Origin: Nostoc sp. UHCC 0870
GTDB taxonomy: Bacteria; Cyanobacteriota; Cyanobacteriia; Cyanobacteriales; Nostocaceae
DNA: 64,000 bases
Direction: 5' to 3'
NCBI RefSeq assembly: GCF_022063185.1
Contig: NZ_CP091914.1
Span: 1-64,000, forward strand
Both the position numbers and the translations under genes were made by a program. The notes under the pieces were generated by a model. The model had not been told where the DNA came from, searched no databases, and saw only the letters and a program-made list of their open reading frames with translations. How positions within the stretch are numbered: the first letter of the stretch is position 1; every line of letters begins with the position of its first letter. Positions 45,723 to 55,200 of the stretch are shown in pieces.

Positions 45723-46766
45723 CTACTTCACCAGGGTTAACGGTGCTTTTTGGGATTCACTGATCTTGGCAAAGTCAGAATGTGCAGGATGATGTTTGAA
45801 TGCAAGCGGACGATAATATTCCACATCACCCAGCAGACACGCAAGATATTCTCGTACTTGTAAGTCCATACACTGGCGATAGCTAAATTCTCCACCGTAG
45901 GGGTGTAGTACAAATGTTCTCAACTTAGATTCCCAATGTTGCAGGAAACGTTGCAAAATATTACGTGGCTGACCTTTACCGTTTCCATTCCCATTTCCGT
46001 TGGTGTGGGGGAAATTTCGGGCGAAATTTAATACTAAGTCGTCAACAATCGCAGTCCGAAACTCGGCGGTAAAATCCCATGCTAGGGGTAACTCATGGTG
46101 TACATTGCGGTGTAGGATGGCGTAATCGGGATGAAGCCCTGCGGTGTCAAGCAAGGTGTATATATATTGATGTAGCAGTTGATATCCCAAGTTAAATAAC
46201 CCGTTTATACGCTGTTCCTGAAAGCGCGAACAGGAGTTATGAAACTTGAGTAGTGAAGTAACAGCATTATAATAAACTTGATCTGCTTCTTCGCTATATT
46301 CACGCAGTTGATCAACAGATGTTGCCAGTGATAAATTATCTATCAACAGTGTGAGGTAATTTAATGCACGCTGGGTTGTATGGTCGGCGTAATATCTAGT
46401 CCAGCTTTGCATAAATGTATGTTGGTTATGCAACTTTGCCCAGATAATACTTTCGGCAGTAGCGTGATTAAATTCTGCATTACGTGCGCGTTGGCGTTGA
46501 TGAGTTTGATATTTATATTGGCGTTGTGCTGGGTTTTCTAATCTGCCTATGAATTCCCCATTTGTAGTTAAATAAAGCACTGGGATCTGATGAGCTACTA
46601 CAGCTTTAACTACATCATTTGGTAACTTAATATTACCAAAAATAATGATTTGACTGACATTGCTAATTCGCAGGCTAACACATTGCTTTTGCTGGTGAAA
46701 CACCTTTAAATAACGGTGTTGCACTTGAAAATTTGCCTCTGGCTCAGTGATGTAAATTGTGGACAT
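45723..46766 (-). CDS. cas1: CRISPR integrase Cas1
   Basis: The ATG at 46766 (MSTIYITEPEANFQVQHRYL) is chosen as start; an upstream ATG at 46811 would add 15 hydrophobic residues. 347 aa. Beta-rich N-terminus (VSLRISNVSQIIIFG) and alpha C-terminus with the active-site residues: Glu in AESIIWAKLHN, His in LHPDYAILHR and Asp/Glu in AWDFTAEFRTAIVDD. A run of N-G repeats (HTNGNGNGNGKG) near residue 270 is a flexible insert. It forms an operon with cas2. It is only distantly like the Cas1 half of the RT fusion at 49133-51154, so the two are separate lineages and not recent duplicates. Confidence 0.92.
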   Translation of the reverse strand: MSTIYITEPEANFQVQHRYLKVFHQQKQCVSLRISNVSQIIIFGNIKLPNDVVKAVVAHQIPVLYLTTNGEFIGRLENPAQRQYKYQTHQRQRARNAEFNHATAESIIWAKLHNQHTFMQSWTRYYADHTTQRALNYLTLLIDNLSLATSVDQLREYSEEADQVYYNAVTSLLKFHNSCSRFQEQRINGLFNLGYQLLHQYIYTLLDTAGLHPDYAILHRNVHHELPLAWDFTAEFRTAIVDDLVLNFARNFPHTNGNGNGNGKGQPRNILQRFLQHWESKLRTFVLHPYGGEFSYRQCMDLQVREYLACLLGDVEYYRPLAFKHHPAHSDFAKISESQKAPLTLVK

Positions 46767-47002
46767 AGTTAGAATTAAATAAAAGGTTAAAAGTAAAAAA
46801 ACAATCGGCAACTGTTATGTTGTACGGCTTGTTCCCTTACTTAATTACATCCTCTCAGATGCCTATATAACCTGATATATAACTAAAATTACTTTGTATA
46901 TAAGTTTGTATATAAGTTTTTTGGTGTATATAAATTGCGCTACGATACAAGTTATTTTATAATTGATTATTATGTATAATAAACATCCTCATTAATCTCT
47001 AA

Positions 47003-47716
47003 ATGGCAGAATATGATAATCTCTGTAAAAACCTCGCAGAAAAATATCCCCGTGATTTTATTAGGTGGTTATTAAATCAAGAACCACAGCAAATTAAAAT
47101 ATTAATAACCGAATTGAGCATTGAACCAATTCGTGCTGATGCAGGACATTTTTACAAACAGAAAATCGGATTTTACATCTCGAATTTCAAACCACAATCA
47201 AATCTAAAACCCCACTAGGATTGCGGATGCTAGATTACTACGTCCGATTAACACAGAAATATCAACTTCCTGTTACCCAAGTAGTAATTTTCTTGCAACC
47301 AACCAGGGATGAAATTGCTTTTACCACAGAATATGTCAGCGAGACGACAATTCATCACTATCAAGTGATAAGAATGTGGGAGCAAGATTCAGCTATATTT
47401 CTGAATAATTTGGGCTTATACAGAGATTTTCGCGGGGTTAAAGTTTGAGCAAGATTTGATTCTGCGATTGTTACGGGAGGAGACTATGCAAGAATCAGTA
47501 ATTTATCAGTATATTTTGGGCAAAGGTGAACAAAAAGAAGCTTTGCGTTTCTTAATGCGTCAGTTAAATCGGCGATTTGGCGAAATTGATTCAGCCATAA
47601 TTGAGCGCATTCAAGTCTTGTCTACAGGACAATTAGAAGCATTGGGAGAAGAATTTTTAGATTTTATACAAGTCGGTGATTTAGTCACTTGGCTTGAGCA
47701 AAATCCTGGTCGTTAA
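47003..47716 (+). pseudogene. Broken Rpn/DUF4351-type PD-(D/E)XK nuclease gene
   Basis: Three frames join into one known architecture. The first (47003) starts MAEYDNLCKNLAEKYPRDFI; after 'RADAGH' a shifted frame gives FLQTENRILHLEFQTTIKSK then TPLGLRMLDYYVRL, which holds the nuclease E-x-Q segment. After LNNLG the frame shifts again and skips the middle, resuming at AGLKFEQDLILRLLREETMQ to 47716 (DUF4351-like tail GKGEQKEALRFLMRQLNRRF). Rpn proteins are mobile-DNA nucleases common in cyanobacteria. It lies between cas1 and array 1, on the other strand. Confidence 0.75.
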
Positions 47717-47733
47717 ATGATTCTAATTTTTCT

Positions 47734-47774
47734 AAAAAGAGATGAGATATACAAATATCTCATCTCTTTTTTTT
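47734..47774 (+). terminator. Strong intrinsic terminator hairpin
   Basis: AAAAAGAGATGAGATAT, loop ACAA, then ATATCTCATCTCTTTTTTTT: a 17-bp stem with a T-run on both strands in effect. It ends transcripts from the Rpn pseudogene and could also stop crRNA transcripts of array 1 coming from the right. A second A/T-flanked hairpin (AAGCGATG...CATCGCCTT) is at 47790-47835. Confidence 0.8.
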
Positions 47775-47878
47775 GAGATGATGAAGATGAAAAAAGCGAT
47801 GACCTCCGGTCGGTCGCAGACCATCGCCTTTTTTCTCCATACCACTACTCATCAAATATGAAAAGGCGATCGCATCAA

Positions 47879-48927
47879 CATTTTCTTAATTCAACTTCCG
47901 AAGAAGTTTAAAGTCAAATAGCCGACCTGCTTCTTGCCGAAGCCTCAACGTTTCCATTAATTCAACTTCCGAAGAAGTTTAAAGATGTAAACGGAATTCA
48001 CATTCGTAAAGTCGCTGACTGTTTCCATTAATTCAACTTCCGAAGAAGTTTAAAGACCAACGGATTCTAGCATCTGTTAGTTCGTTGTTAAACTGTTTCC
48101 ATTAATTCAACTTCCGAAGAAGTTTAAAGCCATCACCTATTATCAAGGGTTGATGGCAGCGCGTAACGTTTCCATTAATTCAACTTCCGAAGAAGTTTAA
48201 AGATTTCTAGAAGCAATGCTCGATCAGGGCAGCTTCTAACGTTTCCATTAATTCAACTTCCGAAGAAGTTTAAAGCAAGTTGGATTCTACGACTGCTAAT
48301 GTAATCAAAGAAGCTTGTTTCCATTAATTCAACTTCCGAAGAAGTTTAAAGAAAAGTTCAAATTGATAGGGCAAGATTACTAATCAATTTGTTTCCATTA
48401 ATTCAACTTCCGAAGAAGTTTAAAGCTGTTTCATAGATTTGCTACTGCAATTGACGATTTGGTTTCCATTAATTCAACTTCCGAAGAAGTTTAAAGCTTA
48501 AGGCTGTTTGCTGGATAGCAAAAAAAGATTTTTTGTTTCCATTAATTCAACTTCCGAAGAAGTTTAAAGATCTACTCCCCCGCCCTGGATTCATACAGGG
48601 TCATGTTTCCATTAATTCAACTTCCGAAGAAGTTTAAAGGAGGCTGGGACTGATCAAGGACAGGATCGTATGCGTGTTTCCATTAATTCAACTTCCGAAG
48701 AAGTTTAAAGCATCAATAAGTTTGGTGGTATTAGTGAAGGCACTCGTGGCTGTTTCCATTAATTCAACTTCCGAAGAAGTTTAAAGCATTTTCCACAACA
48801 CTGCCAGAATACAGTGCTTATGTTTCCATTAATTCAACTTCCGAAGAAGTTTAAAGAATAGAGTGTGTCGTGGTTTCGGTCAATGACCAAGAGTTTCCAT
48901 TAATTCAACTTCCGAAGAAGTTTAAAG
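47879..48927 (-). CRISPR. CRISPR array 1: 15 repeats, 14 spacers
   Basis: The 35-bp repeat begins GTTTCCATTAATTCAACTTC on the + strand and ends GAAGAAGTTTAAAG. Repeats start at 47879 (degenerate), 47950, 48021, 48095, 48168, 48241, 48317, 48391, 48462, 48535, 48605, 48676, 48752, 48822 and 48893. Spacers are 35-41 bp. The degenerate repeat is on the left, so the leader is on the right (48928-49132) and transcription is leftward; in that sense the repeat ends ATGGAAAC, a typical 8-nt type III handle. The stem AACTTC/GAAGTT closes a TTCG loop (C-UUCG-G in RNA). All internal repeats look identical. Confidence 0.97.
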
Positions 48928-49132
48928 GCTTGGCTTCTGAAAACCTTACCCTGACTTAATTATATACAGCCAAATTTGCGGGGGGTCAAGACCACCTGTC
49001 AATAAGCCTAGTTTATTGAGAACAATACCCTAGAGGACAGCACTCAAACCCTTACCCAGAAAGCGATTTGCGGGGGGTAACGATAGAATCAGTATTTCAG
49101 CCATTGCCTACCCCCCGCAAATTTACATTTCG
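48928..49132 (-). promoter_or_regulatory. Leader of CRISPR array 1
   Basis: About 205 bp between the last repeat and the RT-cas1 stop. It is almost identical to the sequence right of array 2 (60843-61047). It holds a repeated word, TTTGCGGGGGGT, at about 48975 and 49067 in one direction and its inverse ACCCCCCGCAAA at about 49110. A+T-rich DNA next to the first repeat (ttaattatatacag) could be the leader-proximal part used for spacer integration. Confidence 0.85.
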
Positions 49133-51154
49133 TTACATTTTCCAAATCATCGGTCGATACACCTTCACCTCACCCATCAAGCAAGCAATATACTCTCGTA
49201 CTTGCAACTCAATACAGCGACGATAAGCCAATTTTTGCCCTGTATGAGTGTGTGTGATCTCCGATTGTAACTTTTCCTCCCAATGCTTGAGAAACTTTTT
49301 GAGTGCATGAGGCTGAAAATATACTCCTCCTCGTTCATCTGGATAAGTAAAATCATCAATTGTAAAAATTTCCGAATTTACCAGATAAGCAACCAGAGAA
49401 TCAACTAACTGCGCTCTCCATTCCTCAACCAAATCACTAACCAAAGCCGGATGATTATCTCTCGGAACGTGCAAATTACCAAAATGAGTATGTAAGCCTA
49501 CAGTTTGAATAAAGGAATGCACATTTTGACTCAACAGCGTATAACCCAAACTCATCATACTATTAATTGGGTCTTTTGGTGGACGCTTAGTCCGTTTTTC
49601 AAATTGAAATTTCCCAACAAATAAAGTTCCTAATGCTTGAAAATATGTAGTTGCTGCTTGTCCTTCATATCCCCGTAACGCATCCATAGTTTCTGCAAAA
49701 AACAATTTGTCCATCAAAACATCCAAATGTTTAATGGCTGCTAACACAGGAGTATCATCTATTTCTTGAGAATTGCGGCGACGGTTTAATCGCATCAACA
49801 AATTTCGAGAGTTATGTAACTTCGCCCAAACTATAGCCTCAGCTTGCTTTCTAGTAAACTCAGGATTTTGGGAACATTCAACTTGACGCGCCAAATATTC
49901 CACCTTCGCCATCCCTTCCGCCTGTAACCTCCCAAAATATCGTCCCTTCTGCGACAAATACATAATCGGAATCCGTCGCTGTAATGCTACACTCACAGCA
50001 CCATGAGAAACATTACAACAACCAAACAAGACAATATTCGTCACGCGCATGACAGGAATTTTCATCCGCAATTCCCGTTGATAAAAAACCTGAAACTGCT
50101 GATTTTTGGCACTCAAATAAGCACCTTGATCCGTTATATATAGTGTAGTCATAGAATCCTGCCAAAGATGAGAAATAGGTGCGCGAGGAAGATTCGCCGG
50201 CTTGCTGATATCACAAGCTTTCGGTGGACGAGAAACAAATTTAAAAAGTCTTTCCTTGGGACGAAAGTAAGGCGTACCGGAAGCATTCACCAACCATTCC
50301 CCATTCAATTTAGGTTCTGGTGGTGGCGGTGCATAAACATGACCATTTGCAAAGCGATAGCCTAAAAACTTAAACTCCTCATGGGGTGCAAAAATCTGAG
50401 TTTTTTCTGGTTGCAAAGTCAGGTAAAGATTGCCCAACCAAGCTATGATTAAATCCAGAGCGCGGTTAGCCTCCGACCAACTACTACAAGCCACCGCAAA
50501 ATCATCTCCATACCTAACTAAACTAATTCCATTCCCAAGACATCTTTTGTCAAAAGCCGTCAAATACAAATTAGCTAACGCACCAGAAAGTATTCCACCT
50601 TGCAATACACCTTTACCAAAATTAATGTACTTCCCAGCAATAATTAAACCAGCTTTGATTTGCTGTTCTAATAACTGCAAAATGGTACTGTCTAACTGCA
50701 AAGCTTCCAACTGAGTTAACAACAAAGCCCAAGATAAATTATCAAAAAACTGAGCAACATCAGCTTTAATAATCCAAGTAGAACGATATTGATAATAAGA
50801 GAATAATTGCTGTACGGCTTGTTGGATATTCCGCCCTGGACGATAAGCGTAACTACAATCAAGAAAAGTTTCTTCCAGAGGAAAATACAACTCCTCTAAC
50901 AACAGACGTTGCACAATTCTATCTCGCACAGTGGGAATACCAACTAACCGCTTACCTCCACTTTTTTTAGTTAAATAAAATCCTTTAGCGGGACTAGGAC
51001 AATAAGATTCCTGTTGTAACTGGCGTAGTAGAATTGGTAACTGCTCATCAACCGAAGCTGCAAACAAATCAACACTAATTCCATCCACACCAGCACTACG
51101 ACTTCCCGCACGGACTTGACTCCAAGCGAAATACAGTTGTTCGATAGTGAACAT
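49133..51154 (-). CDS. cas1: Reverse transcriptase-Cas1 fusion
   Basis: 673 aa. RT domain from residue 1 to about 270, group II intron-like, with KADVAQFFD at about 130 and RYGDDFA at about 214-220 (the catalytic YGDD box); YRPGRNIQQAV and QGGILSGALANLYL also fit RT motifs 2-4. A Pro-rich linker follows (about 275-335). The Cas1 domain (about 336-673) keeps Glu in QAEAIVWAKLHN (~439), His in HFGNLHVPR (~562) and acidic residues in DLVEEWRAQLVD. There is no N-terminal Cas6 part. RT-Cas1 proteins of type III systems can acquire spacers from RNA. It is just upstream of the leader of array 1 on the same strand. Confidence 0.95.
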   Translation of the reverse strand: MFTIEQLYFAWSQVRAGSRSAGVDGISVDLFAASVDEQLPILLRQLQQESYCPSPAKGFYLTKKSGGKRLVGIPTVRDRIVQRLLLEELYFPLEETFLDCSYAYRPGRNIQQAVQQLFSYYQYRSTWIIKADVAQFFDNLSWALLLTQLEALQLDSTILQLLEQQIKAGLIIAGKYINFGKGVLQGGILSGALANLYLTAFDKRCLGNGISLVRYGDDFAVACSSWSEANRALDLIIAWLGNLYLTLQPEKTQIFAPHEEFKFLGYRFANGHVYAPPPPEPKLNGEWLVNASGTPYFRPKERLFKFVSRPPKACDISKPANLPRAPISHLWQDSMTTLYITDQGAYLSAKNQQFQVFYQRELRMKIPVMRVTNIVLFGCCNVSHGAVSVALQRRIPIMYLSQKGRYFGRLQAEGMAKVEYLARQVECSQNPEFTRKQAEAIVWAKLHNSRNLLMRLNRRRNSQEIDDTPVLAAIKHLDVLMDKLFFAETMDALRGYEGQAATTYFQALGTLFVGKFQFEKRTKRPPKDPINSMMSLGYTLLSQNVHSFIQTVGLHTHFGNLHVPRDNHPALVSDLVEEWRAQLVDSLVAYLVNSEIFTIDDFTYPDERGGVYFQPHALKKFLKHWEEKLQSEITHTHTGQKLAYRRCIELQVREYIACLMGEVKVYRPMIWKM

Positions 51155-51188
51155 GATTTAAGTTAAAAGTTAAAAGGCAAAAGTAATA

Positions 51189-51249
51189 GGTTCGTAGTAA
51201 GGACTTTAGTCCTTCAACTTTCTAAGGACTAAAGTCCTTACTACAAACC
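51189..51249. repeat. Hairpin repeat, copy A
   Basis: Arms of 26 bp, GGTTCGTAGTAAGGACTTTA and on, with one mismatch, around a 9-base loop (CAACTTTCT). A second copy is at 52177-52231. The two bracket the HTH-DUF4384 gene. The palindrome AAGGACTTTAGTCCTT is common in Nostocales and is probably a MITE; it could also act as an RNA hairpin. Confidence 0.75.
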
Positions 51250-51385
51250 TTGATACCTTTAACTTGATTGTCGCTAACAGCTATATAAGTACCTGTATAA
51301 GTTTTGCCCAGAGGATATAACTTTGTATATAATTTACAAAATACGCCCAACCTCTTTTAAATGTTAACTTTTAACTTTCCTGACT

Positions 51386-52150
51386 ATGCCAAAAAGGACA
51401 TTAACAGCATCACCACAAGGTATTGAAAAAGCCAAGTATGCCTTATTACGTAAAAACTGGACTCAACAAACATTAGCTGATGATGTTCATGTAGCTTCTT
51501 GGGCAACTATTAGTAAATTTTTTAACGGTATACCAATTAGTTATAATCTTTTCACAGAAATCTGCACAATACTGGAATTAGACTGGCAAGATATCGCCAT
51601 ACCATCTAATTTAGATATCACAACAGAAAACCCAGAACAACCACTCACACCACTTGCAGAAATTTGGCAGCAACTGCAATCATTAGGTCATCCTAGTGAA
51701 AAAATGGGTTTAGTGTTAGTTAAAGAAGAAACACTGGGTTGGAGTTGGCAAAATAAAACTATTTATGAAAAGTCTGTATCAATAGGTAGTAAGATTCGCT
51801 TTGAAATTAATCTGGAACATCCAGGACATTTATTACTTATACAAAAAGATACATCAGGAAGTATTTGGTGTTTCTGTCCTTCGTGTTTTGCACCCCAGAC
51901 ATATTTAAATCAAGGTAAAACACTTTTACCACAAGAGGATTCACCAATGAAATCTTTTCAAATTGAAGGAACACCAGGTAAAGAAACAATTTTCGCAATC
52001 ATCACAGAATCAACACCCATTTTAAATTGGCTACCGAATGAAAATGATGAACCATTAGAATTAACAGAAACTCATTTGAGTGAATTATGCGACTTTATTA
52101 GTCGCAATTCAACCTGTAAAATTATGTATACAGAATATGAAATCAAATGA
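51386..52150 (+). CDS. HTH plus DUF4384 protein
   Basis: 254 aa. The N-terminus RTLTASPQGIEKAKYALLRK with NWTQQTLADDVHVASWATIS is the cyanobacterial HTH-like module also seen at the start of the NB-ARC/WD40 protein in this window (TLKASPQGLARIKQARSDKS). The C-terminal half (about 100-254, beta-rich, FEINLEHPGHLLLIQKD and TIFAIITESTPI) fits DUF4384, a domain found with peptidase-, TPR- and CHAT-type conflict proteins. It precedes the TPR-CHAT gene on the same strand by about 140 bp, interrupted by a hairpin repeat. Inference: adaptor or sensor that works with the CHAT protein. Confidence 0.7.
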   Translation: MPKRTLTASPQGIEKAKYALLRKNWTQQTLADDVHVASWATISKFFNGIPISYNLFTEICTILELDWQDIAIPSNLDITTENPEQPLTPLAEIWQQLQSLGHPSEKMGLVLVKEETLGWSWQNKTIYEKSVSIGSKIRFEINLEHPGHLLLIQKDTSGSIWCFCPSCFAPQTYLNQGKTLLPQEDSPMKSFQIEGTPGKETIFAIITESTPILNWLPNENDEPLELTETHLSELCDFISRNSTCKIMYTEYEIK

Positions 52151-52176
52151 AAATTGTAGATTGAGTTAAGCAAGTT

Positions 52177-52231
52177 GGTAGTAAGGACTTTAGTCCTTGA
52201 AAAATCAGGACTAAAGTCCTTACTACGAACC
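52177..52231. repeat. Hairpin repeat, copy B
   Basis: GGTAGTAAGGACTTTAGTCC and its complement around a short loop; the right arm ends ACTACGAACC. Same family as 51189-51249. It lies between the HTH-DUF4384 gene and the TPR-CHAT gene. Confidence 0.75.
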
Positions 52232-52289
52232 TTCAAAATTAGTTTTACAACTTATTACATCTTTTACACTTTTATTTTTCACTTGAATT

Positions 52290-55200
52290 ATGGAAGAAAT
52301 TATTAACCAATTAATTCAACTCAACTTAGAAGTAGTCAGACTAGCTGGAGAGGGTAATTTATCACAAGCGATGATTATTGCTCAACAAGCTGTAGATATG
52401 GGAATAAATCAGCGATGCACTGATAATTCTGCATATTGCGATAGCGTCAATAATCTAGCTGAATTATACCGGATTCAAGGACTTTATTCTCAAGCCAAGC
52501 CTTTGTATTTACAAGTTTTAGATATTAGAAAAAAACTCTTTGGTGTAGAGCATCCTGATGTGGCTCAATCTTTAAATAATCTAGCAGCATTATATTATGC
52601 CCAAGGTAACTATACAGTAGCAGAAGAATTATTTTTACAAGCTTTGGAGTTGTGGAAAATATGTTATGGACAAGAAGATTTTGAAATTGCTACAACTTTA
52701 AACAATTTAGCAGAAGTTTATCGAGAACAAGGACTATATTTCAAAGCTGAACAAGTACATTTAGAAACTTTATCAATGCGAAAAAGCTTGTTTGGTGATG
52801 AACATCCAGACATTGCTCAATCCTTAACTAATTTAGCAAATATTTATATATTAATAGGACGCTATGCTGATGCAGAAAAAATGCAATTAGAAACATTGGC
52901 TATGAAAAAACAATTGTTGGGAGATAAACATCCTGATATTGCTGCTAGTCTAAATAATTTGGGAAAACTATATGATGCTCAAGGACGTTATTTAGAAGCT
53001 GAAAGCAAATTTTGGGAAGCATTAGAAATTTCTCAAAACATATTTGGTGATGCACATCCTGATATTGCGAATATCTTAAGTAATATAGGTGGTGTTTATC
53101 AGGATAAGGGAAATTATATAGCAGCCGAGCAGAAATTTTTAGAAGTGTTGGCAATGAATCAATGCTTACTAGGAAATGAACATCCCGATGTAGCTCATAG
53201 CTTAGATAATTTAGCAGAACTCTATCTCATTCAAGGCAAATATTTAGCGGCTGAGAATAAGTATCTAGAAGCCTATGATCTAAGAAAGCGTTTGTTGAAT
53301 GCTGAACACCCTGATATGGCTAAAAGTTTAAGTAATTTAGGATTGATTTACACATATCAAGGACGCTATATAGAAGCCGGAAAACAATATTTACAAGCCT
53401 TACCAATCTTAGAAAAGTTCCGGGGAAAAACACATCTGTCTATTGCCAATATTTTAACTAATATGGCTGGACTTTATGAGGAACAAGGCAATTATTCGGA
53501 AGCTGAACAAAAATATCTGCAAGCTTTAGAAATTCAAAAAACCAGTTTAGGTAATGAACATCCTGTGATTGCTGATACTCTACATCAAATAGCAGCACTT
53601 TACCGGGTACAAGGACGATATTTAGAATCAGAACAAGTGAGTATACAGTCTTTAGGAATGAGGAAACGTCTATTAGGAGAAAGACATCCATTAATTGCAG
53701 CTAGTTTGAATAACTTAGCAGTGTTATATGATGATTTAACTCAATATGAGCAATCAGAGTCATTACTATTAGCCGCTTTAGAGATTGTAAAAGATGTGTT
53801 TGGTAATGAACATCCACACGTAGCTAGTAGTATGAATAACTTAGCTGTAATTTATGATTTTCAAGGGCGTTATCAAGCAGCAGAGACATTACATTTAGAA
53901 ACATTAAAGTTAAGAAAGTTATTATTAGGTGAAGAACATATTCAAATTGCTACTAGTCTGAATAATTTAGGAGAATTATACTTTTCTTTGGGACGTTACC
54001 CAGAAGCCGAACACAAATATTTAGAAACTTTAGCAATGCGAAAACGCTTACTGGGAGATGAACATCCTGATGTGGCCTTTAGCTTAAATAATTTGGCTAC
54101 GCTCTTGACTGCTACTCATCGTCCAGAGTCAGCTTTAGCATATCGTGTGCAGGCAAGTAAAATTAATAACAAGATGATTCGCAATATATTTGCGTTTAGT
54201 TCGGAAAGTGATCGCCTGTCCTTTTTACAAAAAATCAGAAAAGATTTTGACTTATTCCTCTCCCTAGTATACAGCCACCTATATCACTCAGAGAATGCCA
54301 AACTGGCTGCATTTGACTTCATACTACAGCGTAAAGCCCTGACTGCATCAGCTCTAGCGGCTCAAAACGCTGCACTTAATAGTAGACGCTATCCCCAACT
54401 ACAAGCACAGCTACGCCAGTTGAGTAATTTAAACTCACAAATCATCCACTTGACTTTTTCTGAAGAGTTGACCAGTTACAGAGAAAATTTAGCACAATTA
54501 CAAGCTCAATATAACTACTTACAAAAACAACTGGCTCTGCAAGTACCGGAAATTCAGTTATCTGAGCTAAACTTTGACCGTCAGGTAATAGCCACAGCAT
54601 TACCACCTGACTCAATTTTACTAGAATTCGTCCGCTTTGATGTATTTGATTTTCAAGCCATCCCAGCAAATGACGAAACACAATGGTATCCATCCCGATA
54701 CTTGGTCTTTGTCTTCAAAGCTGGACAACCAGATACAGTAGAGATGGTAGACTTGGGAGCAGCCGCAACCATTGACCAACTGATTCAAGAATTCCACTTA
54801 CAAGCATCCGACTATACCCAGGCGACATTAGGCTGGAGTAAAAATAGTCAAGCTCCTGCACTACAAATTAAAACTTATCATCCCCAAGCAGCGATTCAAC
54901 TTAGTCAAGCATTGTTTGCACCCATTCGGGATTTAGTCAAAGATTGCAGACATTTAATTATTGCACCGGACAGTAACTTAAACTTAGTACCATTTCAGAT
55001 ATTACCTGTTGATGCTACTGGTTCGCGTCTATTAATGGATGAGCATACTATCAGTTATCTTAGTGTGGGTAGAGAAATTCTGCGTCCTCAAATCCAGTCA
55101 TCAAGAAACTCTATATCTGCACCACTAATTATTGCTGATCCTGATTTTGATTTAAAAGCAGATTCAGTCTCGCAAGAGGAACTGACTTTAACTGATGTAC

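Noticed and set aside
49133..51154. A diversity-generating retroelement or group II intron
   Set aside because: The RT is fused to a complete Cas1 domain and lies next to a CRISPR leader; no template/variable repeat pair or intron RNA ends were seen.
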